From positions 248,001-312,000 of the forward strand of contig OZ037910.1 in the NCBI GenBank assembly GCA_964035575.1: 64,000 nucleotides of DNA. Direction: 5' to 3'. A program made the translations under genes and the position numbers. Positions 23,314 to 35,041 of this stretch are shown one piece after another (positions within the stretch are counted from its first letter, which is position 1; each line of letters begins with the position of its first letter). A model generated the notes under the pieces. It saw only the letters and a program-made list of their open reading frames with translations. It searched no databases and had not been told where the DNA came from. This DNA comes from Rhynchopus sp. YZ270_cl-10. Its lineage: Eukaryota > Euglenozoa > Diplonemea > Diplonemida > Diplonemidae.

Positions 23314-24070
23314 TTTGCATGGGGCTTATATACAGGGCTGCCAAAAAATTTGCACGTACTACAGTACTTACCAAGAGAGGGGGGTGGGCTTTCTGCTTGA
23401 AGAAAGTTGCCGATTTTTTTTGTGTTGTAAAGTTTTCTTCCAGATTGTGCAAGTAACGGGGGTTTTGATGTTTTCTGAAAAAACCTGGAGGGCGCACCAG
23501 GCCGCGTGCCGGAGGTGCTATGAGGGGGTTTCTTAGAAAACTTGTTCTCTACACTAACATCACACTGGCACCGTACTCATTTTAACAAAAACCAAGAACT
23601 TGCCCAATTCTGCAAATTGACCCCACCACAGAACGGACGGATTCCGGAAATGCAAATGCCGGTGTTTTCGCGCATTTTCATGTTTCAGCATGTGGGAGAG
23701 AAAATCTGGGTTGTGGGATTTACCTTGGCCCTTTACCTTACACTCATTTTGACCAAAACCAAGAACTTGCCATTTCTGCAAATTGACCCCACCACAGTGC
23801 GGACAGATTCCGGAAATGCCAATCGCAGTATGTTTTGGGGCTGAAAAATTTTCAGGGGAAAATTTTTTTGAGCAGCATTTTTTGGCCGAAAATGGGCCCC
23901 ACGTATAAGCAACCGGGCTCATATTTTCAAAAAATTTAAGTGGTCAAAAAATTGTCCAATTTTCGAGATTGACCCCACCACTGCACGGGTGAATCTCAAA
24001 AATGCAAATAAGGACGTTTTTGGCACAAAATAAATCTGCCAAAAAATTTGTGTCCCGGATTGGATTTTCA
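23314..24070. repeat. Left arm of a long inverted repeat (partner 27,320-28,085)
   Basis: About 750 bp match the hAT-like element at 27,287-28,144 in reverse orientation, with many small differences. It carries two copies of the dispersed CCGGAATCYGTCC/GTGGTGGGGTCAATTT repeat (about 23,600 and 23,760) and a diverged third near 23,965. The junction at 23,314 cuts the 5' region of CR-like gene 5. Confidence 0.75.
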
Positions 24071-24074
24071 TAGA

Positions 24075-24300
24075 TGGAACGCCCATATGGGCACCAAAAA
24101 ATATGGGCAATATGGGCGGAAAAAATGTGCCCATATGCCCATATGGGCATATGGGCGTAAATTTGGGCGAATATGGGCGCATATGGGCGGATATGGGCAC
24201 ATTTTCAAATATGGGCTACGGGCCCATATTTTTTAAGGTGGCCCATATTTCGGATATGGGCGCCCATATTTCAATATGGGCGCCCAATCTTAATAATGGG
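24075..24300. repeat. ATATGGGC cluster
   Basis: Many copies of ATATGGGC and its complement GCCCATAT occur at irregular spacing in both orientations, giving dense short palindromes such as CCCATATGGGC. There is no gene. Confidence 0.8.
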
Positions 24301-24309
24301 GGCTGGGGC

Positions 24310-25385
24310 CGGAGCCCGAAAATTATGCCAAAAACCGCCAGCCACCCGGGAAAGGGTGAGCAGGCAGTCCACGTTGGGCCAGAACCGGTTCTAAGGAAGC
24401 CGTGTTCTGGGGCAACGTGGGGCGCAAAGTTTTACAATTTTCATGCACGGGTGCTCCACAAATTACCAAGTATTCCTTCTTTGTTGAATTGAGAGAGAGT
24501 CGTGTTTAGCTGCCACGCGGGTGTGCTTAGAATTCCTTCGAGGCCGGCACAATTTTATTTATGTGGTCGGTTAAGACAAGCCTATGAAGAACAACGAGGT
24601 CATCGTTGAAAGGAGCGAACTCCCCTTCCCACAACATCTCTCAGACTTCAACTCAGAATTCATACTTGGTTCTTTGCTTTGTCCATACGCAATCAAATTG
24701 TCATGCTTTCAAGAGCATGCCTGGCCAAAATGCAACAACGTGAAAAAAAATTGTTGTTGTTCCAAAAGGCAACAAGACCACCCACAAGGAGTGTTGAATT
24801 GTGCACTGTCCGGGGGAGCGCAAAGTTTTTTCCCTGTACACAGTGGACACATCTTTATCACTTTGGTCCCACGGGGACACATTTGGATACTGCACGCATG
24901 CAGAAGTGCCAAACATGTCCGCACGTGGAGTGGAGTGTCCACCATGTTTTCCTGGTTTCCAAAAAGCAGTTTTTTTGCACTTACTATTTGCCCCGGTGTC
25001 TGGCAATAGAAGTGGCTAACATTGTAATGAGTAGCATATACATACCGTTGTGATCCAAATGAGTAAGGCGCAACAAAGTCCTTTGGGATTTTTTGTTGTG
25101 TCGACAATCGCCGAGTAAACCCACCAGGTGGGAGAATTCGGGTCTGGCCGAAGCCTGTACTACGTCATTCGTCCTCAACCCTTGAGAGCAACTTTTAGGA
25201 AGAAAAGAACCTTAAAAGGGGTAGTCCGCATTAAAGTGTTGTACTTGTTATACAATGCTAAGAAGGGTTTTGGAGGTTACAGGTAAGAGACTGCCTTCAT
25301 TTCAAAAAAGGTAGAGTGGGGAAACTGTAGCTTTAGAAATCGTAGTGTAGTGTAGACACCCGAGGATGCACACTACGCTCTCTTT
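24310..25385. repeat. Dispersed repeat X, copy 1
   Basis: It is homologous over about 1 kb to 51,769-52,785 in the same orientation and partly to 31,480-31,665 in reverse. It contains TTGTGTCGACAATCGCC near 25,096, and near its end GTGTAGACACCCGAGG, a motif echoed near 60,110. A plus-strand frame (24,584-25,009) is open here but broken up in the other copy, so I do not call a gene. Confidence 0.7.
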
Positions 25386-25690
25386 TTTAAGGGGGTGTCC
25401 AGCGATTCGCAATTAATGAAATACCCAGACACATCACTTTGTAGGGTGTGGTTACACTGACCCCTGCAAATTCTCCGCGCACATGCTTCGAGACGAGGGG
25501 TACGTGTGCGAACCGATCGTCGAGGGGTGGTACCGCAGGCCCAGAACGCACGGAAGACGGGCTACAGCTGTACCCCGAAGGCGTTAAGAAGATCTTCTCC
25601 CAGGCTTTCGTCGAGAACACCCAGAAAGAAAGCTTGTTCAAACCCACCTCAATGCATCCAGCGTTGATTTCATGTTGGTAAAGAACAGGG
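25386..25690. other. Spacer, nothing recognised
   Basis: This is mixed-composition sequence between repeat X and repeat R. Short frames exist on both strands, but none has a recognisable motif. Confidence 0.4.
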
Positions 25691-26530
25691 GCCCAAGGCC
25701 CATGATATGGCCTACCACACCCGATTCTGGGCGAAAACAAAAAAAAATAGTCAAAAATCGACGTGGACTTGCGAAGGAATTGCTAAGAAATCTGAAATGC
25801 GCGACACAAAAGTGCGATTTGGGTGCTTCTAAAGGGTCAAAACACCAAAATTTTGCGCTTTTTTTTTTTTTTTTTTTTTTGCATTTTTGGTCACCCAAGG
25901 ACCCACTATTTTGGGTGATTTTTTTCCCCCCCCTTTGCGAAAAAAAACTCAAAAATCACGGCTTTTAGAACGCTAAGGAAAAATCGATATTCATTTTTTG
26001 GGCAGAGAAGTGCGTTTTAGGTGCCCACAGATGGTCAAAACATCAAAATTTTTGTGTTTTTGGCATATTTGGACACCCAAGGACCCAACTCAGGGGTCGA
26101 GATTTTCCCGAAAAAAAAAATTTTTTTTTTTTGAGATTTTCGATTTTTTGACAAGGCGCTGACCCATACAAAGTGCACTGGTGGTACAGAAAATGACTGG
26201 GGAATTAACTCTAGATGCTCAAAACAGCCCAATTCTTGCTTTTTTTGACTTTTTGGTCCCAGAAGGGTACCTAGGGTGTAGTGAGCAGGCCTCAAAACAC
26301 TTGTGAAAAAAAAATTGGGATTTTTTTTTTTTTTGAGATTTTCGATTTTTCGACAAGGCGCTGGCCCATACAAAGTGCACTGGTGGTACAGAAAATGGCC
26401 GGGAATAAACTCTAGATGCTCAAAACAGCCCAATTCTTGCTTTTTTTGACTTTTTGGTCCCAGAAGGGTACCTAGGGTGTAGTGAGCAGGCCTCAAAAAC
26501 ACTTGTGTAAAAAAAAAAAAAAAAAAATGG
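25690..26530. repeat. Dispersed repeat R with tandem ~190-bp units
   Basis: Two consecutive units (about 26,140-26,320 and 26,330-26,515) share GACAAGGCGCTGRCCCATAC, CTCTAGATGCTCAAAACAGC and GGGTACCTAGGGTGTAGTG. Related sequence lies at 57,055-57,700 and 28,415-28,700. Long A and T runs separate the units. No gene is recognised. Confidence 0.75.
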
Positions 26531-26567
26531 GCGCCCATCAGAGCTCGCGCTAAAATCCAGTCGGACC

Positions 26568-28330
26568 CAGAGTTTCCGCCAAGGTGTACCGGGGTGTACT
26601 TTGGTACACCCCAATATTTTTTCCGGAAAAATTTGGATTTTTACAGGGATTCGGGGTGTACCAAAGTACACCCCGAGAAAAATGGGGTTTTAGAGGTTGT
26701 CGATGACCCCCCGTGGTCATGTGACCCCACCGTGCAGAGTGTTTGGATCGCTGTGTCAAAAGAAGTGGAAGAAAAGGGGTAAAATCTAGGGGGGAAAGAA
26801 AAAAAAATAGCGTACCGTGCGCCTGCGGCGCTGTGTTGCTGGCTATTTGATGTTGCTATATTATCATTGACACTTCTGTGTGTTGCCTCCTTTTTTAAGG
26901 GAGGCTTCGGTGCAAGCGACGAGTGCATTCACTTTCTATTACATGTTCCGCAGCACTGTAATCACTGTGTAGCGCCATGCAATGAAAAAGCAAATGCCAT
27001 CACCCTCTCACAAGACTCCTTTACCTTGTTAAGCTTCCACCCCCGACTTCCAAACGAACCACCTCTACCAGACAACACAGCTGTGAAGCTTAACATGGTT
27101 GCTGTGAAAGCTGGTGCTAAAAAGCCTGGTGCTAAAACCCAAAAGTTGTGCCAAAGCTGCGGCAGAGCCGACTTGTCTTGGTCAAGAAGGAGACCCCTCC
27201 CACGGTTGACGAGGCGATACGGCCAGTGGAAGTGACACCTCAACCGGTAGTGAGTGTATCTCGCGCCTCCCTCTGCCCTTTCAACCCAGGGCTATTTCTA
27301 AATATGGGGTCCGGGGGGTCCAAAATCCAATCCGGGACACAAATTTTTTGGCAGATTTATTTTGTGCCAAAAACGTCCTTATTTGCATTTTTGGGATTCA
27401 CCCGCGCAGTGGTGGGGTCAATCTCGAAAATTGGACAATTTTTTGACCACTTAAATTTCTTGAAAATATGAGCCCGGTTGCTTATACGTGGGGCCCATAT
27501 TCGGCCAAAAAATGCTGCTCAAAAAAATTTTACCCTGAAAATTTTTCAGCCCCAAAACATACCGCGATTGGCATTTCCGGAATCTGTCCGCGCTGTGGTG
27601 GGGTCAATTTGCCGAAATGGCCAAGTTCTTGGTTTTGGTCAAAATGAGTGTAAGGTAAAGGGGACCAGGTAAATCCCACAACCCAGATTTTCTCCCCCAG
27701 ATGCTGAAACATGAAAATGCGCGAAAACACCGGCATTTGCATTTCCGGAATCCGTCCGTTCTGTGGTGGGGTCAATTTGCAGAATTGGGCAAGTTCTTGG
27801 TTTTTGTTAAAATGAGTACGGTGCCAGTGTGATGTTAGTGTAGAGAACAAGTTTTCTAAGAAACCCCCTCATAGCGCCTCCGCGGCACGCGGCCTGGTGC
27901 GCCCGCTAGGATTTTTCAGAATACACCAAAACCCCCGTTATTTGCACAATCTGGAAGAAAACTTTTCAACACAAAAAAAATCGGCAACTTTCTTCAAGCA
28001 GAAATCCCATCACCCCTCTCTTGGTAAGTACTGTAGTACGTGCAAATTTTTTGGCAGCCCTGTATATAGGCCCCGTGCAAATTTTTTGGCAACTTTCATT
28101 TTCCAAAAATCAGGGACAGGGACAGGTTTTTAGAAATAGCCCTGTTTCAACCCTTCCCAAAAAAAAATTTTTGTAGCACCCCCCCGCACGCTTCGCCTTA
28201 CCTGTGTCTGTCAGGGAGGCGCGCGCGAAGCGCGCGACGACCGCTTTTTCGGGGAGAAAAAAAATTTTTTGGGGGTCGTTTTCATGGTACACCCCGATTT
28301 CTGAAACCCCAAATCCTGGCGGAAACCCTG
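26568..28330. mobile_element. TIR element family Q, copy 3, with a nested hAT-like MITE
   Basis: It runs from CAGAGTTTCCGCC to GGCGGAAACCCTG and is flanked by a 6-bp direct repeat CGGACC (26,562-26,567 and 28,331-28,336). Outside the nested MITE it aligns with 807-1498. The palindromes here are GGGTGTAC ... GTACACCC instead of GGGACCATGGTCCC. A short frame starting MVAVKAGAKKPGAKTQK at 27,094 resembles the MAAIKPGAP start at 1,329, suggesting a remnant open frame of the family. Confidence 0.7.
27287..28144. mobile_element. hAT-like MITE
   Basis: The 858-bp element has 16-bp TIRs CAGGGCTATTTCTAAA and its complement, flanked by a perfect 8-bp target duplication TTTCAACC (27,279-27,286 and 28,145-28,152). 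An 8-bp duplication with CAGGG-like ends fits the hAT superfamily. There is no transposase frame. Two dispersed CCGGAATCYGTCC repeats lie inside (about 27,580 and 27,750). Confidence 0.85.
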
Positions 28331-28414
28331 CGGACCCAAAAAAAAAAAAATTTTTTTTTTTGGCCAAAAAAATTTTTTTTGGCCGAAAATCGCCTTGTAT
28401 AGCCACTACAGTAC

Positions 28415-29160
28415 ACATGGTATAACCAAAATAGCCGTATTTTGGCTGAAAATTTGACTTGAAAATTTTTTTCATTGTTTGGTCAATCTGAGGTTTTCTT
28501 TGGATTTTTTGGGCCATTTTATGACCTACTACACCCAATTTTTGGGGGATTTTTTTTTTCTTGGTCAAAAAATAGCGCTTGTTGCCTACTACTGGGTATA
28601 GGCTTGTTCAGAGGTGTGTATTTGGTGTACCCAGACATGGTCAAAACACATGAATTTTGCGTTTTTTTGCATTTTTAGGTTCTCGACCAACCAGGGGGCG
28701 ACCAATTTGGGTACTGGGTACTGGGTACTGGGTACCAAGAGAAGGCAGCTTGACAGCAGCGAAGGCGGAGGCTACGGGGAAGACAAGGTATGTAAATGTT
28801 TAACTTTCAGTTACTTGTGTAGATGCAAACAACACACCCAGTGGTTTGCAGCATTTTATTTTCTTGTGTGCTTTCTCTTCTTTGAATCGAAAGTATGTGA
28901 ACCTTATTACATCATGATACAATGCAACGAGGCCGAAACAGCCTCACTAAGGCCTCTGAAAATAAATGTTCAGACTTGGCACTTACTTATGTTTAGGTGT
29001 GCCTCAACCACACGCTTGAATATATTTAATTTGCCACACCTCAGATAGATTTTCCAGATATGCCTATGTTCAGGTGTTCCAGGCCTCGTCACAAATAGAC
29101 AAAAAAACAAAAGCCAAAACAACAGAGAGAGAGCCAACAATTTTTTATCTCACTTGTGTA
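28415..29160. other. Repeat R fragment and spacer
   Basis: 28,415-28,700 matches 57,060-57,310 (repeat R). It is followed by a short GGGTACT tandem near 28,712-28,735 and about 400 bp of unremarkable sequence. No gene is recognised. Confidence 0.5.
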
Positions 29161-29436
29161 ATAATGTTTAGCCGCGTTTTCGAAATTCCTTCCTGGAGAT
29201 TACACAAAATACAGTAGACATTATCTCCGCACACAAAGAACAAAACAAAACCCATGCCGAGAGTAGGCGCAAAAGCAATGTGGAGGAGATCTGCGCATGC
29301 AACCAAAAGGGTTGCAGTCATAGGACTTCGAGGAACTGTTCACCATACCCAACCTTGACGCCCCGTACTAGGTGGTCATACATCATTTGTCAAATATACT
29401 GTAGGAATTTCGAAAACGCAGCACAACATTATTGCC
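29158..29436. mobile_element. Short MITE-like element
   Basis: Inverted ends of about 30 bp (AATAATGTTTAGCCGCGTTTTCG at the left, trimmed here to AATAATGTTTAGCCGCGTTT) match in reverse the sequence at 29,402-29,436. The interior of about 215 bp has no gene. Confidence 0.65.
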
Positions 29437-29439
29437 CGT

Positions 29440-30275
29440 GAGATAATAACTATTTATTCGAGTGAAATAAGAACTATTTTATTTCACGCGCCACTAAAAA
29501 GGTGCCCGAGTGCGTTATTTCCCGAGCGAAGCGAGGGGAATAAGAGTGAGAGAGTCACGAGGGTGCCTTTTTAGTGGCAAGTGCAAGAAAATGTTCTTAT
29601 TTCACTCAATATGTAATTTTATTCCACAAGTGAAAAACGTATTTATAGGTGTAAACAGTGGAACGTTGAGCCCACGCTCCACCCCTCACACCACCACACT
29701 TCAAATTACAGATTATTTATTGCCTCTTACACACATGCCTAAACCCACGCGCAAGTTTGCGGAGATGGAGGATGCATATGACAACTTGTTCGACGACATG
29801 AACAGTGGTGTGCAGCACAGGAAAACATGGGACGATTTCCTCCGTTTCAACAGACTTTCAGGAGCGAACGAGCCCAGGGAAGAACACGTCGTGTCCTTCA
29901 GATCACTCCGTGATCTTTTATTTCACTCCCCCACCCAATCCTTCACGATTTGCGTGAAATAAAACGTGAAATAAAACGAATCTTATTTCACTCACTTTTT
30001 CACCTGTTTACGTTTTTCACGCGTGGTATAAAATTACGTATCGAAAACTAAAGTGAACATTATTTAACTGATGGGTGATTCACAAACTGGAATACGTGAT
30101 ACCCACTCGCTATCGCTCGTGACATCACTTTTATGATTACACTCACTTCACTCATGAAATCAAAATGCTGAACTCCACTCGCTTCGTGAAGTTGAGCCCC
30201 AGTTTGAGTCACCCACCACCTCGTGAAATAATGTTCACTGTATTTCATGACATAATAATTATCTAACTCAGTGAA
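29440..30275. repeat. Foldback region with GTGAAATAA motifs
   Basis: It contains an 89-bp near-palindrome (29,489-29,577, arms CCACTAAAAAGG and CCTTTTTAGTGG) and a 190-bp imperfect palindrome (about 30,052-30,240, arms AGTGAACATTATT). Many GTGAAATAAAAC or reverse units lie between and around them. It encloses the protein fragment at 29,713-29,960. Confidence 0.7.
29733..29960 (+). pseudogene. Protein fragment with WDDFLRF motif
   Basis: The plus-strand frame from ATG at 29,733 reads MPKPTRKFAEMEDAYDNLF, then RKTWDDFLRFNRL and REEHVVSFRSLRDLL. A related piece occurs on the opposite strand at about 30,495-30,600 (GMRSKEVYKKKWDEFLRFSN). Similarity between the two argues for a real protein family. 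The pattern is reminiscent of the N-terminal core-binding domain of tyrosine recombinases, but this is a guess. Both look like fragments. Confidence 0.35.
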
Positions 30276-30279
30276 ATAA

Positions 30280-31140
30280 AACTCGTGTAATTTTGCAGAT
30301 TATATGCCCTTTGTGTCACTCAATTGTAACCGAGAATGTAAGGCAGTGAGTATTTGATCTGCCCTTTATGTCGCGCTATGTTTGGTGTTTTGACGTCTTC
30401 CAAGCAGATGGATATTCCCTCACTTGCACGCAATCTACCGAGGAACCGACTGCCTTTCTCAAAAGCCAGTACATGTCGGGGTGTCGAGGTCCGTGTCAAT
30501 ACAAAGCGGACCAAGTCGCTCGAGGTTTGAAAACCGCAAGAACTCGTCCCATTTCTTCTTGTACACCTCCTTGCTTCTCATACCCGCTGAGACTTGGTAT
30601 CCGTAAGTGTCATACATCCTGTCCTTCTTCGTTTTGGCAGTGTTTGAGGGTGTTTGAGGGGAGTGATGAAAAAGTTCTTTTTTTTACTGAGTGATTTTTT
30701 TAACCAAAAGAAAACCGACGCAGGAGCTTTTCTGGAACTGTTTTATTCTCCCCACCCCAACAACATCACATTTCAAAAAAACATTGTTTTTTTCGTTTTT
30801 GTTCACTTTCTTTTCTTCTCCCTCACACCTGTTTGCTGTGAATTACATTTTTTCGTTTCGGCCTGGTCTCAAACGCGAGTTTTCCTGGAAGCGCAGGAAA
30901 AATGACTGGGGAGTGTTGGTGGCTCCGTGACGCCACAGAGCCGGCACACTCGTTGAGTGCCTCACAAAACCTCAAATTTATTCCGCTTTGATTTCATTTA
31001 TTGTCTTCACGCTTTATCGTTGTTGTTGGGTTGGGAAATAAAATTTCATTCTCCCATACATTCTCGGTTACAATTGAGTGACAAAAGGGCACATTATCAC
31101 CCACCTTTGTGGGAATTCACAAAATTACACGAGTTTTATC
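30280..31140. repeat. Foldback element
   Basis: The left arm at 30,280-30,345 (AAAACTCGTGTAATTTTG ... GTCACTCAATTGTAACCGAG) recurs inverted at about 31,061-31,140. Between the arms are the opposite-strand WDEFLRF fragment and T-rich sequence. No target duplication was identified. Confidence 0.65.
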
Positions 31141-31974
31141 CACTTTTTTTTACCACATTAACCTCACCTTTCCCGAGAACTGCGTTTCTACACCATACAT
31201 TTCATTCATTAATCACACTCCACATTTACACTCATCACAGGATCGTGAAATCTGAACTGCATCTGCGATTGTGATGAGAAGCCTCGCCGCGTCTCCGACA
31301 TTCAGCAACTCAAAATCCAAAGAGTATCACCCGCATCAATCCATTCTGAGTTCGCGGACTAAGATCTGGGGTGGAAGGGGGATGGGTACACTTTGTCAGT
31401 CACTGCTATTGCCATTTAACCCAGGGAGCATAGCTAGTGCAAGAAATTCGACTTTGGAAACCTTCCGGAAAGTCTGTCCTCTGCTTGCGGAGGACGAGGC
31501 ACAAGAAAATATTGCGTTCCCCCAGAAAACCAGTGCACATTTCACACTCCTTGTGGGTGGTCTTGTTGCCTTTTTGTCACAGTAATTTTGGCCCAGGCAT
31601 GCTCTTGAAGCATGACAATTTAGTGTGTATGGGGCAGGGTGTTGTTTTGTTCTGAATTCTCTTTGTTATAACATCTAAGTCAATCGCGGGTGGTGGTTTG
31701 TGTAGCGTGAGGCACTCTTTTTAACAAACTTCCTGCGGCTGCTAAAGCGTTATTTCTTCGGATTTAACAACGTACAGCGTAACATAGTGGATTCGCCTGG
31801 TCGACACAACCTTTGATAGATATGGGATAACCAACCCCCTTCGACCCCTCGTGGGTTCACTAAACAAGCCCTCGTGGTAGTTAAACGCGATTGACATTTA
31901 CATTCCTAGAGATGAAAGAACAAGACAACACTTCTGTACCCGCGCATCAAAATTGTGGAAAACTTTGCACCCCA
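31141..31974. other. Repeat X fragment (reverse) and spacer
   Basis: About 31,480-31,665 is the reverse of part of repeat X (compare 24,640-24,810: GCATGCTCTTGAAGCATGAC). The flanks show no gene. Bases 31,955-31,974 continue leftward from the duplication boundary and match, in reverse, the core of the MITE at 14,451-15,141. Confidence 0.5.
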
Positions 31975-32780
31975 AACACCCTCAACAACGCCCGCCAAAA
32001 GGCGCCCCTTGTTGCTGGGAGTTGGTTCTCATGATACCTGCACAGCAGGCATTCCTCTGAGTCCAACGCATGTTTGGCCTGTCTGCGGCGTTGTACTTAA
32101 GGTGCACGAAGACAGGGTCTGGTGGTAAATTTTGCGTAGTACTGCGACGTGGTACTGCGTGGGTCTGGGAATATGGGCACCTGGGTACAGGATATTGGTT
32201 GTCAAAGACATCTTCCACCATGCATTGAGGAGGGTAAGACAGTGGTCGCAGTTTCTACTTGATAGCATTACAACATTTAACTTCTCCACGGGGGTCTTGG
32301 GCCGTTCACTCGGTTATACCTTGACTACCGGAAGATATTCTTCTAGAATATCCGGTCTTCCCGAACGGAGGCACACTTTGTGTGTTACTACGACCTGGCA
32401 ATTTCCAGCAGTAGGTTAAGTAATCTTTCTTGTAAATTGTTGGAACATTATCTCCTCAGTGCATGAATGCCCCACGTGACTGGACACTTTTGTGTTTGTC
32501 ATGTGGAGCTGTGGTTGCTCTTTCACGACTTTTTTCCTGTTCCTGGGTACCTGTTCCTGGACCTGGACCTGGGTACCTGGGGACCTGGGTACCTGTGTAC
32601 CTGGGCACCTGGGTGTGCCTGTCGGACCCCAGGGTCCGGCAGTCGGACTCAGGGGTCCGACTGTGAGTCCGACAGTCGGACCCCTGAGTCCGACTGTCGG
32701 ACTCAGGGGGTCCGACTGTCGGACCCCCTCGGACTCCGACAAAAGGGTCCGACATTTCCAGGACAGACTGCACCGTGTGG

Positions 32781-33472
32781 CAGGGTTTCCGCCAAGGGGG
32801 ACCGGGGGGGGACCATGGACCCCCCCAATATTTTTCCCAGAAAAATCCGGATTTTTACAGGGGTTTGGGGGGGACCATGGTCCCCCCCAAGAAAAATGGG
32901 GTTTTGGAGGTTGTAGATGACCCCCCGTGGTCGTGCGACCACACCGTGCAGAGCATTTGGCTCGCTGTGCCAGAAGAAGTGGAAGAAAAAGGGGGTGGTG
33001 CAATCTTTTTTAAAAAGGGTAAAAGTAGCGTACCGTGCGCCTGCGGCGCTGTGTTGCTAGCCATGTGATATTGATATACTTCCATCGATACTTCCGTGTA
33101 TTGCCCCTTTTTCTAAGGGGCTTCGGTGCAAGCGACGGGTAGTTATTCCATGTTCCCACTGCAGCACTGTAATGACTGTAGCACCATACAATAGAAAAAG
33201 CAAACACCATCACCCTCCACTCTCACAAGACCCCTTACCTTGTTAACTTCCACCCCCGACCTCCAAACGAGCCACCTCTACCGGACAACACAGCTGTGAA
33301 GCATGGCTGCTATCAAACCTGGTGCACCCTTCGCCTCTCCACTCTGTGGCCTGCAGGGAGGCGCGCGCGAAGCGCGCGACGACCGCTTTTGCGGGGAGGA
33401 AAAAATTTTTTGGGGGGTCTTTTTGATGGTCCCCCCCAATTCCTGAAACCCCAAATCCTGGCGGAAACCCTG
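32781..33472. mobile_element. TIR element family Q, copy 2
   Basis: This is the duplicate of 807-1498, with the same CAGGGTTTCCGCC ends and TGTGG flanks. It is part of the segmental duplication, so it is not an independent insertion. Confidence 0.7.
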
Positions 33473-35041
33473 TGTGGGGAAAAAAAAAAAAAAAAAAAAA
33501 GTTCTGCTGAGTGGTTCAGACCCGTTCTACCTGTCAAAAAAGCTCAGGAGAAGAAGATATGGAGAGGTGAGTGCTCAAACGTCCCAAAAAAGTCAAAATC
33601 GGGCGTTGAAAAAAAAAAAAAAGTTGCGTACCGTGCGCCTGCGGCGCAAGCATGTACCCCACCACGTGGACCATCAACAGAACATTTTCAAAATCGGAAA
33701 TCCTAGCGGAGAGCCTGTATGAATCAGGCACTCCGCTAGGTACTAAAGTTCTGTTGATTGTCAACAGAACTTTTTGAAAATGGGGAAAAAAAGAGAAAAA
33801 AAAAAAGTTCTGCTAAGTGGTTCAGACCCGTTCTACCTGTCAAAAAAGCTCAGGAGAAGAAGATATGGAGAGGTGAGTGCTCAAACGTCCCAAAAAAGTC
33901 AAAATCGGGCGTTGGTAAAAAAAAAAGTTGCGTACCGTGCGCCTGCGGCGCAAGCATGTACCCCACCAACGTGGACCATCAACAGAATATTTTCAAAATC
34001 GGAAATCCTAGCGGAGAGCCTGGTATGAATGTATTAAAAAAAAAAAAAAACCAGAAAAAAAGGGGAGGCAGGGCGTCGCGCGCGCGCGAAGCGCATCTTA
34101 TCCCCTTCCTGGTATCATTGCGAAGAGGAAAAAGCGAGGTAAAGTTTCAGACCGTGCCCCCAATTCCCTCAATCTTTGGACCATTTGACAAAGAGTGAGA
34201 ATAAGGGATCGGCAAAAATAAAAAAAGTAGCGTACCGTGCGCCTGCGGCGCAAAACTTATTAGCGGAATCCCACAGCTCTCTACCATAGTTTGTCTGTAA
34301 AAATGTTTGATTTTAAGTCACAATTTTTGAAATGTTGCGTACCGTGGCTTCGCCAAAAAGTTTTGATATTATGACCGCCGCTTCTTCCTGTACTGAGGGA
34401 AGGCAGGCGTAGAAAAAACATGAGAAAAAGGGTTGGTTTGGTTCTTGATGTACGTTACCATCCCACGTCATCACGTATTTACCTGAAATGGACAGACCTT
34501 TTCGCGCGGAGCGCGAAAAATTTTTTTTGACCCCTTTTTGGACATATCTTCATATCTTCACGGTTTTGGAAAAAAAAAATTTTTCCATGAAGATAAGCGG
34601 AAACCCTGCCCCAGAACCCGGTCTGGCAAAAAAGTGATCAAAAAAATTTTTTTCGCCTCCGGCGAAAATGTCCCGGTAAACCGTTAAAACTGCTGCATTC
34701 ACTCGCATACTGCATATCATCTCACGTTCCCCGCCTTTGCGGAATAAGCAAAAAAATTATGTCAGGTCGGTAGCGCTACTGTGGGAAAAAAACCCACTGT
34801 ATACCAAATTATAAAATGACACCAGGATGCATGTAAAGGACAGGTCCTTGACATGTCCTTTACATGTCCCCGACAGTTGTTCGGTAACACCAATTACTAA
34901 TGGTAAAAAATACTTCTTGAACTTTTGTGCGATTTTTTAACATGTTTTAGGGAGCCCCCGATAACGTTATAACACCCACAGTATGTACAAAAAAAAGCCA
35001 CACATCACTCCGCCAGCTCTGTTGCTTAGTGGTGTGGTCTT

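Noticed and set aside
24584-25009. 141-codon plus-strand frame in repeat X
   Set aside because: The homologous copy at 52,046 does not keep the frame, and no domain is recognisable in any frame.
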